From positions 62,001 to 126,000 of the forward strand of contig SVOZ01000005.1 of assembly GCA_015066115.1 (NCBI GenBank): a stretch of DNA of 64,000 bases, written 5' to 3'. Under the pieces are notes generated by a model. That model saw only the letters and a list, made by a program, of their open reading frames with translations. It made no database searches and had not been told where the DNA came from. Shown piece by piece: positions 8,555 to 17,219 of the stretch (position 1 is its first letter; each line of letters starts with the position of its first letter). The position numbers and the translations under genes were made by a program. The DNA is from Oscillospiraceae bacterium. Lineage in GTDB: Bacteria > Bacillota > Clostridia > Oscillospirales > Ruminococcaceae.

Positions 8555-9583
8555 ATGAAGGATACATATATACTCGGCATTGAGTCGTCCTGCGACGAAA
8601 CTGCCGCTTCCATCGTTAAAAACGGCTGTGAGATACTATCAAATGTCGTTTTAACTCAAATAGAGCGGCACCGAATTTTTGGCGGAGTTGTGCCCGAAAT
8701 CGCATCGAGACTGCATATTGAGGGCATAAGCCATACAGTTGACTTAGCGATAGAAAAATCGGGGATAGCAAAAGAGGACATATCTGCCATCGCCGTTACA
8801 GCGGCGCCGGGACTTATCGGCTCTCTGCTTGTCGGAGTAAACTACGCAAAGGCGCTCTCGCTTGTTTTAGACAAGCCGCTTGTCCCCGTTCATCATCTGC
8901 GCGGACACATCGCGGCAAACTATCTTTACGAAAATGCGCCAAAGCCGCCGTTTTTATGCCTTATTGCATCGGGCGGTCACAGCCACATCGTTATCGCCCA
9001 TTCCTACACCGACTTTGAGGTTATCGGCAGGACCCGCGACGACGCGGCAGGCGAAGCCTTTGACAAGGCGGCAAGGGCAATGGGTCTAAGTTACCCCGGT
9101 GGTGTTGAAATAGATAAGCGCGCCGTTCTCGGAAATAAAAATGCTTTTAAGCTTCCTCATCCTCATCTTGACACTCCTTATGATTACAGCTTTTCGGGAC
9201 TTAAAACCGCCGTTTTAAACACACTAAACCAAGCCAAAATGCGCGGCGAAGAGCTTAATTTAAACGACCTTTGCGCTTCTTTCCAGGACACCGTTTGCGA
9301 TATTTTAACAGAAAAGCTATTTTTAGCCGCACGCGACAGAGGCATTAAAACAGTTGTGGCGGCAGGCGGAGTTTGCGCAAACAGCGGGCTTAGAGAATAT
9401 TTAAAAAGGCGCGCCGAGGAAAACGGATGCACCCTTTATTATCCTCCCGTTTCACTGTGCGGCGACAATGCCGCAATGATAGCGGCTCAAGGTTATCACG
9501 AGTTTTTAAAAGGTGTGCGTGCGCCCCTTTCTCTTAACGCATATGCCACAATGGACATTGCAAATGTAAACTTCAGCAAATAA
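8555..9583 (+). CDS. tsaD: tRNA N6-threonylcarbamoyladenosine transferase TsaD
   Basis: 342 residues, Kae1/TsaD ASKHA fold. Diagnostic segments are IESSCDETAAS near the N-terminus, the metal-binding HHLRGH (H114 and H118), IASGGHSH, and the C-terminal CGDNAAMIA with the conserved Asp. It transfers threonylcarbamoyl from its AMP adduct to A37 of ANN-decoding tRNAs, with TsaB and TsaE encoded at 23.8-24.9 kb. It ends the + strand run; a bidirectional terminator separates it from the convergent V-ATPase operon. Confidence 0.96.
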   Translation: MKDTYILGIESSCDETAASIVKNGCEILSNVVLTQIERHRIFGGVVPEIASRLHIEGISHTVDLAIEKSGIAKEDISAIAVTAAPGLIGSLLVGVNYAKALSLVLDKPLVPVHHLRGHIAANYLYENAPKPPFLCLIASGGHSHIVIAHSYTDFEVIGRTRDDAAGEAFDKAARAMGLSYPGGVEIDKRAVLGNKNAFKLPHPHLDTPYDYSFSGLKTAVLNTLNQAKMRGEELNLNDLCASFQDTVCDILTEKLFLAARDRGIKTVVAAGGVCANSGLREYLKRRAEENGCTLYYPPVSLCGDNAAMIAAQGYHEFLKGVRAPLSLNAYATMDIANVNFSK

Positions 9584-9680
9584 CTTTTTGATGATAAAAA
9601 CATGAAGCTATTGTTTAAACAAGGTTTTTTTCTCTTGGCTTGACAGCTACGCTTTTTGCGTGGTTTTGGTTATACAAGAA

Positions 9681-9709
9681 AAGCGCCGCATAAAATGCGG
9701 CGCTTTTTG
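9681..9709. terminator. Bidirectional terminator between tsaD and the V-ATPase operon
   Basis: AAGCGCCGCA (9681-9690), loop TAAA, TGCGGCGCTT, then a T run on the + strand. An A-rich flank on the other side serves the convergent operon. Confidence 0.85.
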
Positions 9710-9727
9710 CTTTTTGTTCTTATTAGC

Positions 9728-10153
9728 TTATCCCAAAGCAACCATGCTAAAAACAAGAGCGAACAACGCTACTGTTTCGCAAAGGCCGACAACGGTGATG
9801 TACTGTGAAAAACCTTTTCCTGTTTCTGCTAAAGCATCTGCGCCTGCGGCACCTGCTTTGCCCTGAAAAACAGCAGAAAATGCCATTGCTAAGCCCGATG
9901 CAATTCCAAGTCCAAGCAAAAATGCAGGATCAGCAGATGATGCCTTCATCTGTTGCATCAAAAGAAAGCCATAAATGGTCTGTGTGAGCGGAGCACCTGC
10001 AAAAACGGTAAGAATAAACGGCGCCGCCTTGTTGCTCATATAGCATTTTTTCCAGGCTCCGATCGATGCTTGACCTGCAATGCCGATACCTATTGCTGAA
10101 CCAATTGCTGCTATACCCATAGAAAGTGCTGTTGCCAAAAATCCTAAATTCAT
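9728..10153 (-). CDS. atpK: V-type ATPase proteolipid subunit K, Na+-type
   Basis: 141 residues, four transmembrane helices made of two tandem hairpins: the duplicated 16-kDa-like rotor subunit. Compared with Enterococcus hirae NtpK, whose Na+ ligands include T64, Q65, Q110 and E139, the equivalents T57, Q58, Q97 and E126 are all present (PLTQTIYGF, FQGKAGAAG, GLCETVAL). E126 is the single ion-carrying carboxylate. This argues for Na+ coupling, by family inference. The start codon overlaps the stop of subunit I (ATGA). It is the last gene of the operon. Confidence 0.93.
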   Translation of the reverse strand: MNLGFLATALSMGIAAIGSAIGIGIAGQASIGAWKKCYMSNKAAPFILTVFAGAPLTQTIYGFLLMQQMKASSADPAFLLGLGIASGLAMAFSAVFQGKAGAAGADALAETGKGFSQYITVVGLCETVALFALVFSMVALG

Positions 10154-12090
10154 AATGATTCTCCTTTATAATCAGTTTCTTCAATAAACGGTTTAAATTT
10201 ATGTCCGCTCCAAGACATATCCAAATGTGACGAAAACTCCAGCGTGTTAAGCCTTATTCCGTGAACAATAACAGACAAAATGTTTAAGATCATATTAAGT
10301 CCGTGTCCAAACACCAGAAGAATAATGGCAAATATCATAAACATAAAATTGCCTAAAAGCGGCCCCGCCAATTCGTTTACGGTGGCGGAGATTGCGGCAC
10401 CTGCAAGGCCGACGGCCCAAAGCCGAATATACGAAACGATATCCGAAAACACATTCACTACTCCGAGCAATACCGACACGATATTTTTTAAGCTTGAAAG
10501 AATAGATTTTATGATACTTCCCTCATAGTTTGAAAATACAAAGCTTAATACAAAGCCTACTGCTATCAATGCGATAGCAACTGTTCCTACGGGTACACCT
10601 GCGATTACGAGCCCAAAGCTGAAAACCTCGGCATTTACAACAAGGCTGAGCACCAAATAATAGATGCCCAAAAGCTGCAATATCGAACCGATATCGCCAA
10701 GCATTTTGACCCTGCCCTTATTTCTCACAGCGCCCTTTATATGCGCCACTGTAAGCTGCAATAGCGCCAGCGAGAAGCAGAATATCTGCAGATTTTGAGC
10801 CGTGGTAAGTCCTGCCGCGCCGTTTGTCCAAAATGGATACCATATCTTATCAGCATACACATTTGAAATGAGCGGGATCGATAAGCTCTGTAGCCAGTGC
10901 GGCAACTGCTCCGGAGAGAGTCCAAACCAGGTGCAAGTAAGGGTGCCCCATAAAATAGTTGAAAGGCCAAACAGTCCTACAAGCAGAAAGGTCGGCGAGA
11001 TCGGCTTTTTTATGATAAGCGATCTTATAACGGGAATAGCTGCAACGGCGCAAATGAGCAATCCATATCCGCCGTCTCCAAAAATTATTCCAAAGAATAT
11101 GAGTATAAATGCCAAAAACCAGCCCGAAATGTCATACTCGAAATATCCCGGAACTGTTCCCAAAAAGTCGGTCAGCGGATAAATAAGACTTACAAACTTA
11201 TTATTCTTAAGCTTGGTGGGAACGTTATCCTCCTGACACGGTTCCTGCACAACAAGTCCCCACGAATTATTTGCTGCGGTTTCCTTTAATCTGTCAAGGT
11301 TTTCCGCCTCGATATATCCTTTAAAATAGGCAACAGAAACCGATTGATTGCTGTCAGGTGACAGCTCTTCATTTGCCATACCTGTCGCATAGGTCTCAAA
11401 TTCAATTTCCTTTTCAAAGGATCTTATCGCTCCTTTTATGCTCTCGGCATAACATATATAGGATGCAATCTGTGCATCTATTGCATCGATACGCGCGCTA
11501 AGCTCGGAAATTTTTTGCCTCATTTGCTCGGTGGACATCTGCGGCAATTTCAAACAGTAGCTACCAAGTCGAGAGATGATCTCTTCATCGTCCTCAAAAG
11601 CGGAGCTGAGCACCATAAATTTAACCGACGATTTATTCTCGTAGAGCCTAACGGTTTTCACACTGTCGGGCAAATCTTGGTACTCGGTTTTTGACATCTC
11701 ATAAAATGACAGATTAATTCCTTTTGATGCCAGCTCACATATACTGCTTGGATCAACATTGCCCCAGCTTTTTAGGCGTTCAAGCTCTGTGTTAAGGGCA
11801 ATCTTTTGCGACTGACATTGCTTTTTTTCTTCATCAAGACAAGCAATATCGGCAGCTACAGACAGTGCCTTTTCGGCATTTATATCTTTTTGCTCTGCTT
11901 TTTTGTTTTTTCCTATGGCGAAAACCGCGCTTTCAAGCAAAGCGAGCTTATCTCTGAGCTCACAAAGCCGTTCACCTGAGCCTTCGGTTATCTCAATGTG
12001 GACTATTCCTAATTTTCGGAGCTTTTTAAGCGTTTCTTCTTTTTTATTTCCCATAATGATAAGGGAAACTTTTTTCATAGGCACTATCAT
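10150..12090 (-). CDS. atpI: V-type ATPase subunit I (a-type stator)
   Basis: 646 residues. The N-terminal half (about 1-310) is soluble with coiled-coil segments that form part of the peripheral stalk. The C-terminal half has about seven transmembrane helices including FGDGGYGLL and the VSYIRLWAVGLAGAAIS helix, which carries the conserved arginine facing the rotor. FGHGLNMILNILSVIVHGIR is also typical. It forms the ion half-channels with subunit K. ATGA overlaps couple it to subunit D upstream and K downstream. Confidence 0.95.
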   Translation of the reverse strand: MIVPMKKVSLIIMGNKKEETLKKLRKLGIVHIEITEGSGERLCELRDKLALLESAVFAIGKNKKAEQKDINAEKALSVAADIACLDEEKKQCQSQKIALNTELERLKSWGNVDPSSICELASKGINLSFYEMSKTEYQDLPDSVKTVRLYENKSSVKFMVLSSAFEDDEEIISRLGSYCLKLPQMSTEQMRQKISELSARIDAIDAQIASYICYAESIKGAIRSFEKEIEFETYATGMANEELSPDSNQSVSVAYFKGYIEAENLDRLKETAANNSWGLVVQEPCQEDNVPTKLKNNKFVSLIYPLTDFLGTVPGYFEYDISGWFLAFILIFFGIIFGDGGYGLLICAVAAIPVIRSLIIKKPISPTFLLVGLFGLSTILWGTLTCTWFGLSPEQLPHWLQSLSIPLISNVYADKIWYPFWTNGAAGLTTAQNLQIFCFSLALLQLTVAHIKGAVRNKGRVKMLGDIGSILQLLGIYYLVLSLVVNAEVFSFGLVIAGVPVGTVAIALIAVGFVLSFVFSNYEGSIIKSILSSLKNIVSVLLGVVNVFSDIVSYIRLWAVGLAGAAISATVNELAGPLLGNFMFMIFAIILLVFGHGLNMILNILSVIVHGIRLNTLEFSSHLDMSWSGHKFKPFIEETDYKGESL

Positions 12091-12719
12091 AATGAATAAA
12101 CCTCCGTTTCGGAAGCCTGAGCATTACGAATGGCTATCTTTCTTTTTGATATTTTTGAACGCACAACGGCACTGACCTGTTGGTCTGCCATATAGATCGA
12201 TATTTTTTTGATATTTCCCTCTGTTTCAGGTATTTTAACCTTTTCGAAAAGGTTAACTCTTTGAGAGGTTGAGCGCAGTTCTGCCTCCAAAAGCCTTACC
12301 TGCTCATCCAAAACTTCCGCCTCTAAATCGAGCAATATCGCTCTCTCGATATGATTTGCAGCTATATCCACCCAAAGCGGCGTTTCATACAGGTCATATT
12401 CGCCTCTGGAGAAATCTGCCCCCTCAAATGTAGGAATATCAACGCCTGCAATGTTTCCCTTTCCTTTACGGATATTGCCGACCTTTATTATCCCTTTCGG
12501 AAAGGCATACTTTTCGCTAAAAACAGCAATCCAATCTCCAAAACCTCTTTCAAGCGTTTCCTTCTCTTGTCTTACTGCTTTTGCCTTGGCTTCTATAGAA
12601 CGAATTTCTGATTGAAGCTGTTGTTTTTTCAATGTCAGAGTAGGCAAATATCTGCGGTACATTTTAAGTGCGTCCTTTTGTACCTTCAACTCATTTTTAG
12701 TTAGTTTGATTTTTGCCAA
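12087..12719 (-). CDS. atpD: V-type ATPase subunit D (central shaft)
   Basis: 210 residues, with long N- and C-terminal helices expected to form the coiled-coil rotor shaft. It starts AKIKLTKNELKVQKDALKMY, resembling V-type D subunits of bacterial E-x-A-B-D-I-K operons. It transmits torque from the A3B3 head to the K ring. It begins 14 nt after the end of subunit B and overlaps subunit I by 4 nt. No separate F-subunit gene is present, so the shaft may consist of D alone or use a distant gene. Confidence 0.92.
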   Translation of the reverse strand: MAKIKLTKNELKVQKDALKMYRRYLPTLTLKKQQLQSEIRSIEAKAKAVRQEKETLERGFGDWIAVFSEKYAFPKGIIKVGNIRKGKGNIAGVDIPTFEGADFSRGEYDLYETPLWVDIAANHIERAILLDLEAEVLDEQVRLLEAELRSTSQRVNLFEKVKIPETEGNIKKISIYMADQQVSAVVRSKISKRKIAIRNAQASETEVYSL

Positions 12720-12733
12720 GACTACAGACCTCC

Positions 12734-14035
12734 TTAACTTTCAGGCCAAAATTCATCAGTAAGGTCTGACTTAATTCCGGTTTCATCTTTCTGGAAGCAG
12801 TCGGACAAGATGTCCCAGCCCAAATCAAGCGCTTCTTCAAGCGATAGATTTACCGACAGATCCATAAGCTTGCTTTCAAAAAGTTCACCGTATCTCAGCA
12901 ACTTTTCGTCCCATCGGCTCATTGAAAATCCCATATTTTTCTTTTCAAGGGTTTCTTTATAAGAAGAATACAAGCGGATCATGGCATCCATAAGCGCCCT
13001 GTGGTCTTTTCTCGTTTTACCGTTTACGTTTTGCTTAAGTCGGGAAAGTGAGCCAAACGGCTCAATACGTCCGCCCTTAAGATAGTACTGACCCTCTGTA
13101 ATATAACCGGTATTATCCGGAACAGGATGGGTTACGTCATCGCCCGGCATTGTAGTAACCGCCAAAACAGTAACAGAACCTGAATCGGCAAAGTCAACAG
13201 CCTTTTCATAACGGGCCGCAAGCTGAGAATAAAGGTCACCGGGGTATCCGCGGTTAGAGGGAACCTGTTCCTGAGTAATAGCTATTTCCTTCATTGCATC
13301 GGCAAAGTTTGTCATATCAGTAAGAAGCACCAATACATCCTTATTTTGCAGTGCAAACTGCTCTGCTACGGCGAGTACCATATCCGGAATCATCATACAT
13401 TCAACGGTGGGGTCAGACGCGGTATGAATAAACATAACGGTTTTGCTGAGTGCTCCGCCCTTTGAAAGCTCATCCTTGAAATACAGAAAATCGTCGTATT
13501 TAAGTCCCATTCCGCCGAGCACAATTACATCGGCTTCTGCCTGCATCGCAATACGGGCAAGAAGCTGGTTGTACGGTTCTCCCGAAATAGAGAAAATCGG
13601 CAATTTCTGAGAAACGACCAAGGTATTAAACATATCAATCATAGGAATGTTGGTTCTCATCATTCGGTTAGCAAGAATACGTTTGGTAGGATTAACAGAA
13701 GGGCCGCCGATAGGCTTCAAATTTTCCGTAAGGGCAGGGCCTTTATCTCTCGGCTCACCTGAGCCGTTAAATATACGTCCTAACAAATCTTCGCTAAAAG
13801 ACACCCTCATTTCATGACCGAGGAAGCGAACCTCATCCCCTGTACAAATGCCCTGACCACCGGCAAAAACCTGAAGCGATACAATGTCACCTTCGATCTT
13901 ATTAACCTGAGCTAACGATTTACCAAATCGGGTACTGATCTGAGCCAGTTCCTTATACTTAACACCGTTTGCTCTGACGGTGATAACGTTACCGACGATA
14001 GATTCAATTCGGTTATAGACTTTATTCATTCTCAT
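12734..14035 (-). CDS. atpB: V-type ATPase subunit B
   Basis: 433 residues, non-catalytic nucleotide-binding subunit of the A3B3 hexamer. It has the RecA-like core of V-type B subunits (for example [16 protein letters not shown] at the degenerate P-loop position, without GKT, and [17 protein letters not shown]). [20 protein letters not shown] supplies the conserved arginine-finger region. Start is ATG 14035 or the in-frame ATG 14029; the first overlaps the subunit A stop as ATGA, the coupling used elsewhere in the operon. Confidence 0.96.
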   Translation of the reverse strand: MRMNKVYNRIESIVGNVITVRANGVKYKELAQISTRFGKSLAQVNKIEGDIVSLQVFAGGQGICTGDEVRFLGHEMRVSFSEDLLGRIFNGSGEPRDKGPALTENLKPIGGPSVNPTKRILANRMMRTNIPMIDMFNTLVVSQKLPIFSISGEPYNQLLARIAMQAEADVIVLGGMGLKYDDFLYFKDELSKGGALSKTVMFIHTASDPTVECMMIPDMVLAVAEQFALQNKDVLVLLTDMTNFADAMKEIAITQEQVPSNRGYPGDLYSQLAARYEKAVDFADSGSVTVLAVTTMPGDDVTHPVPDNTGYITEGQYYLKGGRIEPFGSLSRLKQNVNGKTRKDHRALMDAMIRLYSSYKETLEKKNMGFSMSRWDEKLLRYGELFESKLMDLSVNLSLEEALDLGWDILSDCFQKDETGIKSDLTDEFWPES

Positions 14036-15801
14036 TCACCGTCCTTTAACAGGATTTCTGCATCTTCAGTTAATTTGCCGACACCCTCATGATACAGAAG
14101 GTCAATTTCGGCCTCTGCCTGCTTAAATGCATCGCCTTCAAACTCGGTATAGTTCCAGTCGATAAATTTCTGGCGCATACGGTTAAAAAAGCTTCGCGCA
14201 TCATCTTTACTGTCCAGCCCATAATCACTGCCCAAAACATATATAAGTTTATCAGTAACATATCTCTGACGCATAGTGCCGCAGTTTGCTTCCACCAAGT
14301 CAAAAGAATTCTGCTGAAGATAAACAGCATCAAGCATTTCGGATTTCAGATAAATAATATAATCGGAAAGGGTCGTGCCCTCTTCGCCGATAACCTTCAT
14401 CATTGAACTGATTTCATCACCGTGATGAAGAATACCTTTGCAAAATTCTAACTTATTGTTGTCAATAACACTATTATATTTTGACCAAGAGATAAGCGGG
14501 TCAATTGCAGGATACTTTCTTGCATCCGAGCGTTCACGGGAAAGACCGTGGAAGGCACCAACAACCTTTAAGGTTGCCTGTGTTACAGGCTCTTCAAAGT
14601 TTCCGCCCGCAGGAGAAACGGTGCCACCGATGGTAACAGAGCCGGTGCTGCCATCGGGCAGGCGGACATAACCGGCTCTTTCATAAAATGCCGCAATATA
14701 GGATTCCAGGTATGCAGGGAAAGCCTCTTCGCCGGGGATCTCCTCAAGTCTTCCTGACATTTCACGAAGTGCTTGTGCCCAACGGGATGTGGAGTCTGCA
14801 AGCAGCAGAACATTCAGTCCCATCTGACGATAGTATTCGGCAAGTGTTACCGAGGTGTAAACCGAGGCTTCACGGGAAGCTACCGGCATAGAAGATGTAT
14901 TACAGATAATGATGGTTCGTTCCATAAGCGAGCGACCGGTTTTGGGGTCGGTAAGTTCAGGAAATTCGGTTATTGTTTCAACAACTTCACCCGCACGTTC
15001 ACCGCAAGCGGCTATAATTACAATATCCACATCGGCATTTTTTGACGTAGTATGCTGTAATACGGTCTTACCTGCGCCAAAGGGTCCGGGGGTACAATAG
15101 GTACCGCCTTTTGCCACCGGGAAGAAGGAATCGATAAGACGCACCTTAGTCTCCATCGTTTCAATCGGCGCCAATCTTTCGCTGTAGCATTTTACCGCGC
15201 GTTTAACCGGCCATTTAAATGACATTGATATAGCAATGTCGCGGCCACGTTCATCGGTTATGACAGCAACGGTTTCCTTTACGGTATATTCGCCTTTTTC
15301 GACAATGGATTTTACTGTATAATTCCCAAGCAGATAAAAGGGAATAAAAATCTTATGTGTAAACGGGCCTTCGGGAACCGTTCCGATATATTCACCTGCA
15401 CGTATCACATCACCAATATGTGCAGTAGGTGTAAACTCCCACTTTTTCTCGGTGTTAAGTCCGTCGGCATAAATTCCGCGCTCTAAAAACCAGCCTGCCT
15501 GCTCTGCTAAAATCGGAAGCGGATTTTGAAGTCCATCATATATCTGACCGAGCAGACCCGGGCCGAGATCTGCCGAAAGCATATCTCCCGTAAATTCCAC
15601 CTTATCGCCGCATTTAATACCATCGGTCATTTCGTAAACCTGTATTTGAGCTATATTGCCTCTTATACGGATAACCTCGCTTTTAAGGGCGGTATCTCCA
15701 ACCTTAACAAAGCATATCTCATTCATAGAAACATTGCCGTCAAACTCAACTGACACCAAGTTTCCGTTTATGCTTACAACCTTTCCTATATTTTCGGTCA
15801 T
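14032..15801 (-). CDS. atpA: V-type ATPase catalytic subunit A
   Basis: 589 residues. An N-terminal barrel is followed by the V/A-type non-homologous insertion (about 115-190), then the catalytic P-loop [12 protein letters not shown], the Walker B-like [20 protein letters not shown], and [17 protein letters not shown]. It hydrolyses or synthesises ATP with subunit B. The length and bulge region distinguish it from F-type beta subunits. It overlaps the DUF2764 gene upstream and subunit B downstream by 4 nt each. Confidence 0.97.
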   Translation of the reverse strand: MTENIGKVVSINGNLVSVEFDGNVSMNEICFVKVGDTALKSEVIRIRGNIAQIQVYEMTDGIKCGDKVEFTGDMLSADLGPGLLGQIYDGLQNPLPILAEQAGWFLERGIYADGLNTEKKWEFTPTAHIGDVIRAGEYIGTVPEGPFTHKIFIPFYLLGNYTVKSIVEKGEYTVKETVAVITDERGRDIAISMSFKWPVKRAVKCYSERLAPIETMETKVRLIDSFFPVAKGGTYCTPGPFGAGKTVLQHTTSKNADVDIVIIAACGERAGEVVETITEFPELTDPKTGRSLMERTIIICNTSSMPVASREASVYTSVTLAEYYRQMGLNVLLLADSTSRWAQALREMSGRLEEIPGEEAFPAYLESYIAAFYERAGYVRLPDGSTGSVTIGGTVSPAGGNFEEPVTQATLKVVGAFHGLSRERSDARKYPAIDPLISWSKYNSVIDNNKLEFCKGILHHGDEISSMMKVIGEEGTTLSDYIIYLKSEMLDAVYLQQNSFDLVEANCGTMRQRYVTDKLIYVLGSDYGLDSKDDARSFFNRMRQKFIDWNYTEFEGDAFKQAEAEIDLLYHEGVGKLTEDAEILLKDGE

Positions 15802-16355
15802 TGTAATGCCTCCAACCTATCTCCATTCAAAATGGAGTTATAAATATTTCTATATGCTTCTTTTCCTATTTCTGCATCAAACTGTCTTATTCTCAGAAGC
15901 AGCTTTAATTTTAAGCCGTAATAATAGATATAATCCTCAGAAAAGTTATCCATTGGTCTGAGCGTTTCCAATATTTCCAAACGGTAACGGTTCAGATATT
16001 TTTCTGCTTCCAGAGGATTTTCGATCTCTGCCGCGGTGTTCGCCGCCTTGATATACTCGGCGGGTAAAATTCTGTTTCCGATATCAACCGTTTTTTTCAT
16101 TTTTTCTGCCCTGACTTTAACAAGAGAAAAACGCAAATTCCGCTCACTTTCATTCCACGCGTCAATCAAAACAGAATTTGAACCCTCACAATTCCTCGGC
16201 GGAGAAAGGGTTAGATTATTTAATTTGTTCTGTTCCTTTTTCTGTAAAAATCGGCCACACAGCTCAACAAATCGCTCTTCTGTAATCGGAAGCGGAGTGT
16301 TTTCGCCTATTCCATCCAAAGACGGCAACTGTGAAATTAAATAATATTCAGCCAT
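15798..16355 (-). CDS. DUF2764 protein, V-ATPase operon accessory subunit
   Basis: 185 residues, mostly helical, starting MAEYYLISQLPSLD, which matches DUF2764. In Chlamydia and Borrelia V-ATPase operons a protein of this family lies between E and A, where archaeal-type operons have C and F. Its biochemical role is unproven; replacing subunit C as the socket between shaft and ring is an inference from position. It starts 4 nt after subunit E and overlaps A by 4 nt, so it is tightly co-translated with the enzyme. Confidence 0.85.
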   Translation of the reverse strand: MAEYYLISQLPSLDGIGENTPLPITEERFVELCGRFLQKKEQNKLNNLTLSPPRNCEGSNSVLIDAWNESERNLRFSLVKVRAEKMKKTVDIGNRILPAEYIKAANTAAEIENPLEAEKYLNRYRLEILETLRPMDNFSEDYIYYYGLKLKLLLRIRQFDAEIGKEAYRNIYNSILNGDRLEALQ

Positions 16356-16359
16356 ACAC

Positions 16360-16965
16360 TTACGCCTCTTTCAAAAGCTCAGCAACTTTAGGGCTAAGAT
16401 AATTTGAAAGCATATCTACAACCGCCTCAGCAGAGTAGTCATAATAGGCACTGCCGTTATTTACAGCAATTCTAAAACCGCCGTCAAAATTATCATTTGC
16501 TTTCAGCGTGATGCCATTTAACATTTTTTCTTTAGTGGCAGCAAGCAGGGTCTTTTCCAGCTTATTGAGATCCTCACTGTTTAAAATCACTGCAATATCC
16601 TCAGCATCAGCTTTGTTTGCCCAGTTTTCAACCACAGTGATAATTATCTGTTTAAGTGCATCTGATGAATATACTGCGGAAACATTTTCTCCTATGATCA
16701 GCTTAAGCTCTCTTGTCACACTTTCCCTGAAAGAGATAAGCAGATTACGGCCTGCCTGACGAATGGCATCCTCGCTTGCCTTTGTCATTCTCTCATTTTC
16801 AGCTTTTGCATCGGCAAGGAGTTTATCTGCCTGTGCCCGTGCATTAGAAATGATTTTTTCAGCTTCTGCCTTTGCAGCATTAACTATAGTTTTAGCTTGT
16901 GACTCGGCAGCAACCACACCATCTTTTTTAATCTGCTCAATAAGCTCTCCGAGTTGTACTTCCAT
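16360..16965 (-). CDS. atpE: V-type ATPase subunit E (peripheral stalk)
   Basis: 201 residues. A long Ala/Lys/Glu-rich N-terminal helix (about 1-75) is followed by a globular C-terminal domain with VNNGSAYYDYSAEAVVDML near the end, as in bacterial V-type E subunits. It forms the peripheral stalk that holds A3B3 against rotor torque. No G-subunit gene is present, so the stalk would be built from E alone or with a distant partner. First gene of the operon, Shine-Dalgarno AAAGGAGATAGG, about 105 nt downstream of the transcription start. Confidence 0.9.
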   Translation of the reverse strand: MEVQLGELIEQIKKDGVVAAESQAKTIVNAAKAEAEKIISNARAQADKLLADAKAENERMTKASEDAIRQAGRNLLISFRESVTRELKLIIGENVSAVYSSDALKQIIITVVENWANKADAEDIAVILNSEDLNKLEKTLLAATKEKMLNGITLKANDNFDGGFRIAVNNGSAYYDYSAEAVVDMLSNYLSPKVAELLKEA

Positions 16966-17013
16966 AATCCTATCTCCTTTTATATTTAATCACTTTTGCC
17001 TATATAAAAACAT

Positions 17014-17050
17014 AAGGGAGCCGCGTCCTCTGCAGTCAGCTGGTTCCCTT
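17014..17050 (-). ncRNA. Leader hairpin of the V-ATPase operon, candidate Na+ riboswitch
   Basis: On the minus strand AAGGGAACC (17050-17042) pairs with GGCTCCCTT (17022-17014), closing an asymmetric 19-nt inner region (AGCTGACTGCAGAGGACGC) that is not a simple tetraloop. ATG and a run of five T follow, so the element could also act as a terminator. It begins about 20 nt after the predicted start site. Na+-I (DUF1646-motif) riboswitches are known before Na+-transport genes. I cannot confirm the consensus from memory, so the assignment is an inference. Confidence 0.45.
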
Positions 17051-17077
17051 AAATTTAATAACTGTTTATTTTCGTAT

Positions 17078-17106
17078 ATTATAACACACCTTTCTTAATT
17101 CGTCAA
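17078..17106 (-). promoter_or_regulatory. Sigma-A promoter of the V-ATPase operon
   Basis: -35 TTGACG (17106-17101), 17-nt spacer, -10 TATAAT (17083-17078). Transcription should start near 17071, leaving a leader of about 105 nt before subunit E. Confidence 0.85.
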
Positions 17107-17219
17107 TATTTTTTGCTGACAGAGACACAAAAACATAGCGTTATTTATTGATCGTACAAGTCGTTTATAACGCTGTAACGAAAGTGCGCTGTAAATAAAA
17201 GCGTATGTGTCCTCGCTTT

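Noticed and set aside
9640..9670. TTGACA hexamer after tsaD on the + strand
   Set aside because: No -10 at 16-18 nt and no + strand gene downstream before the convergent operon.
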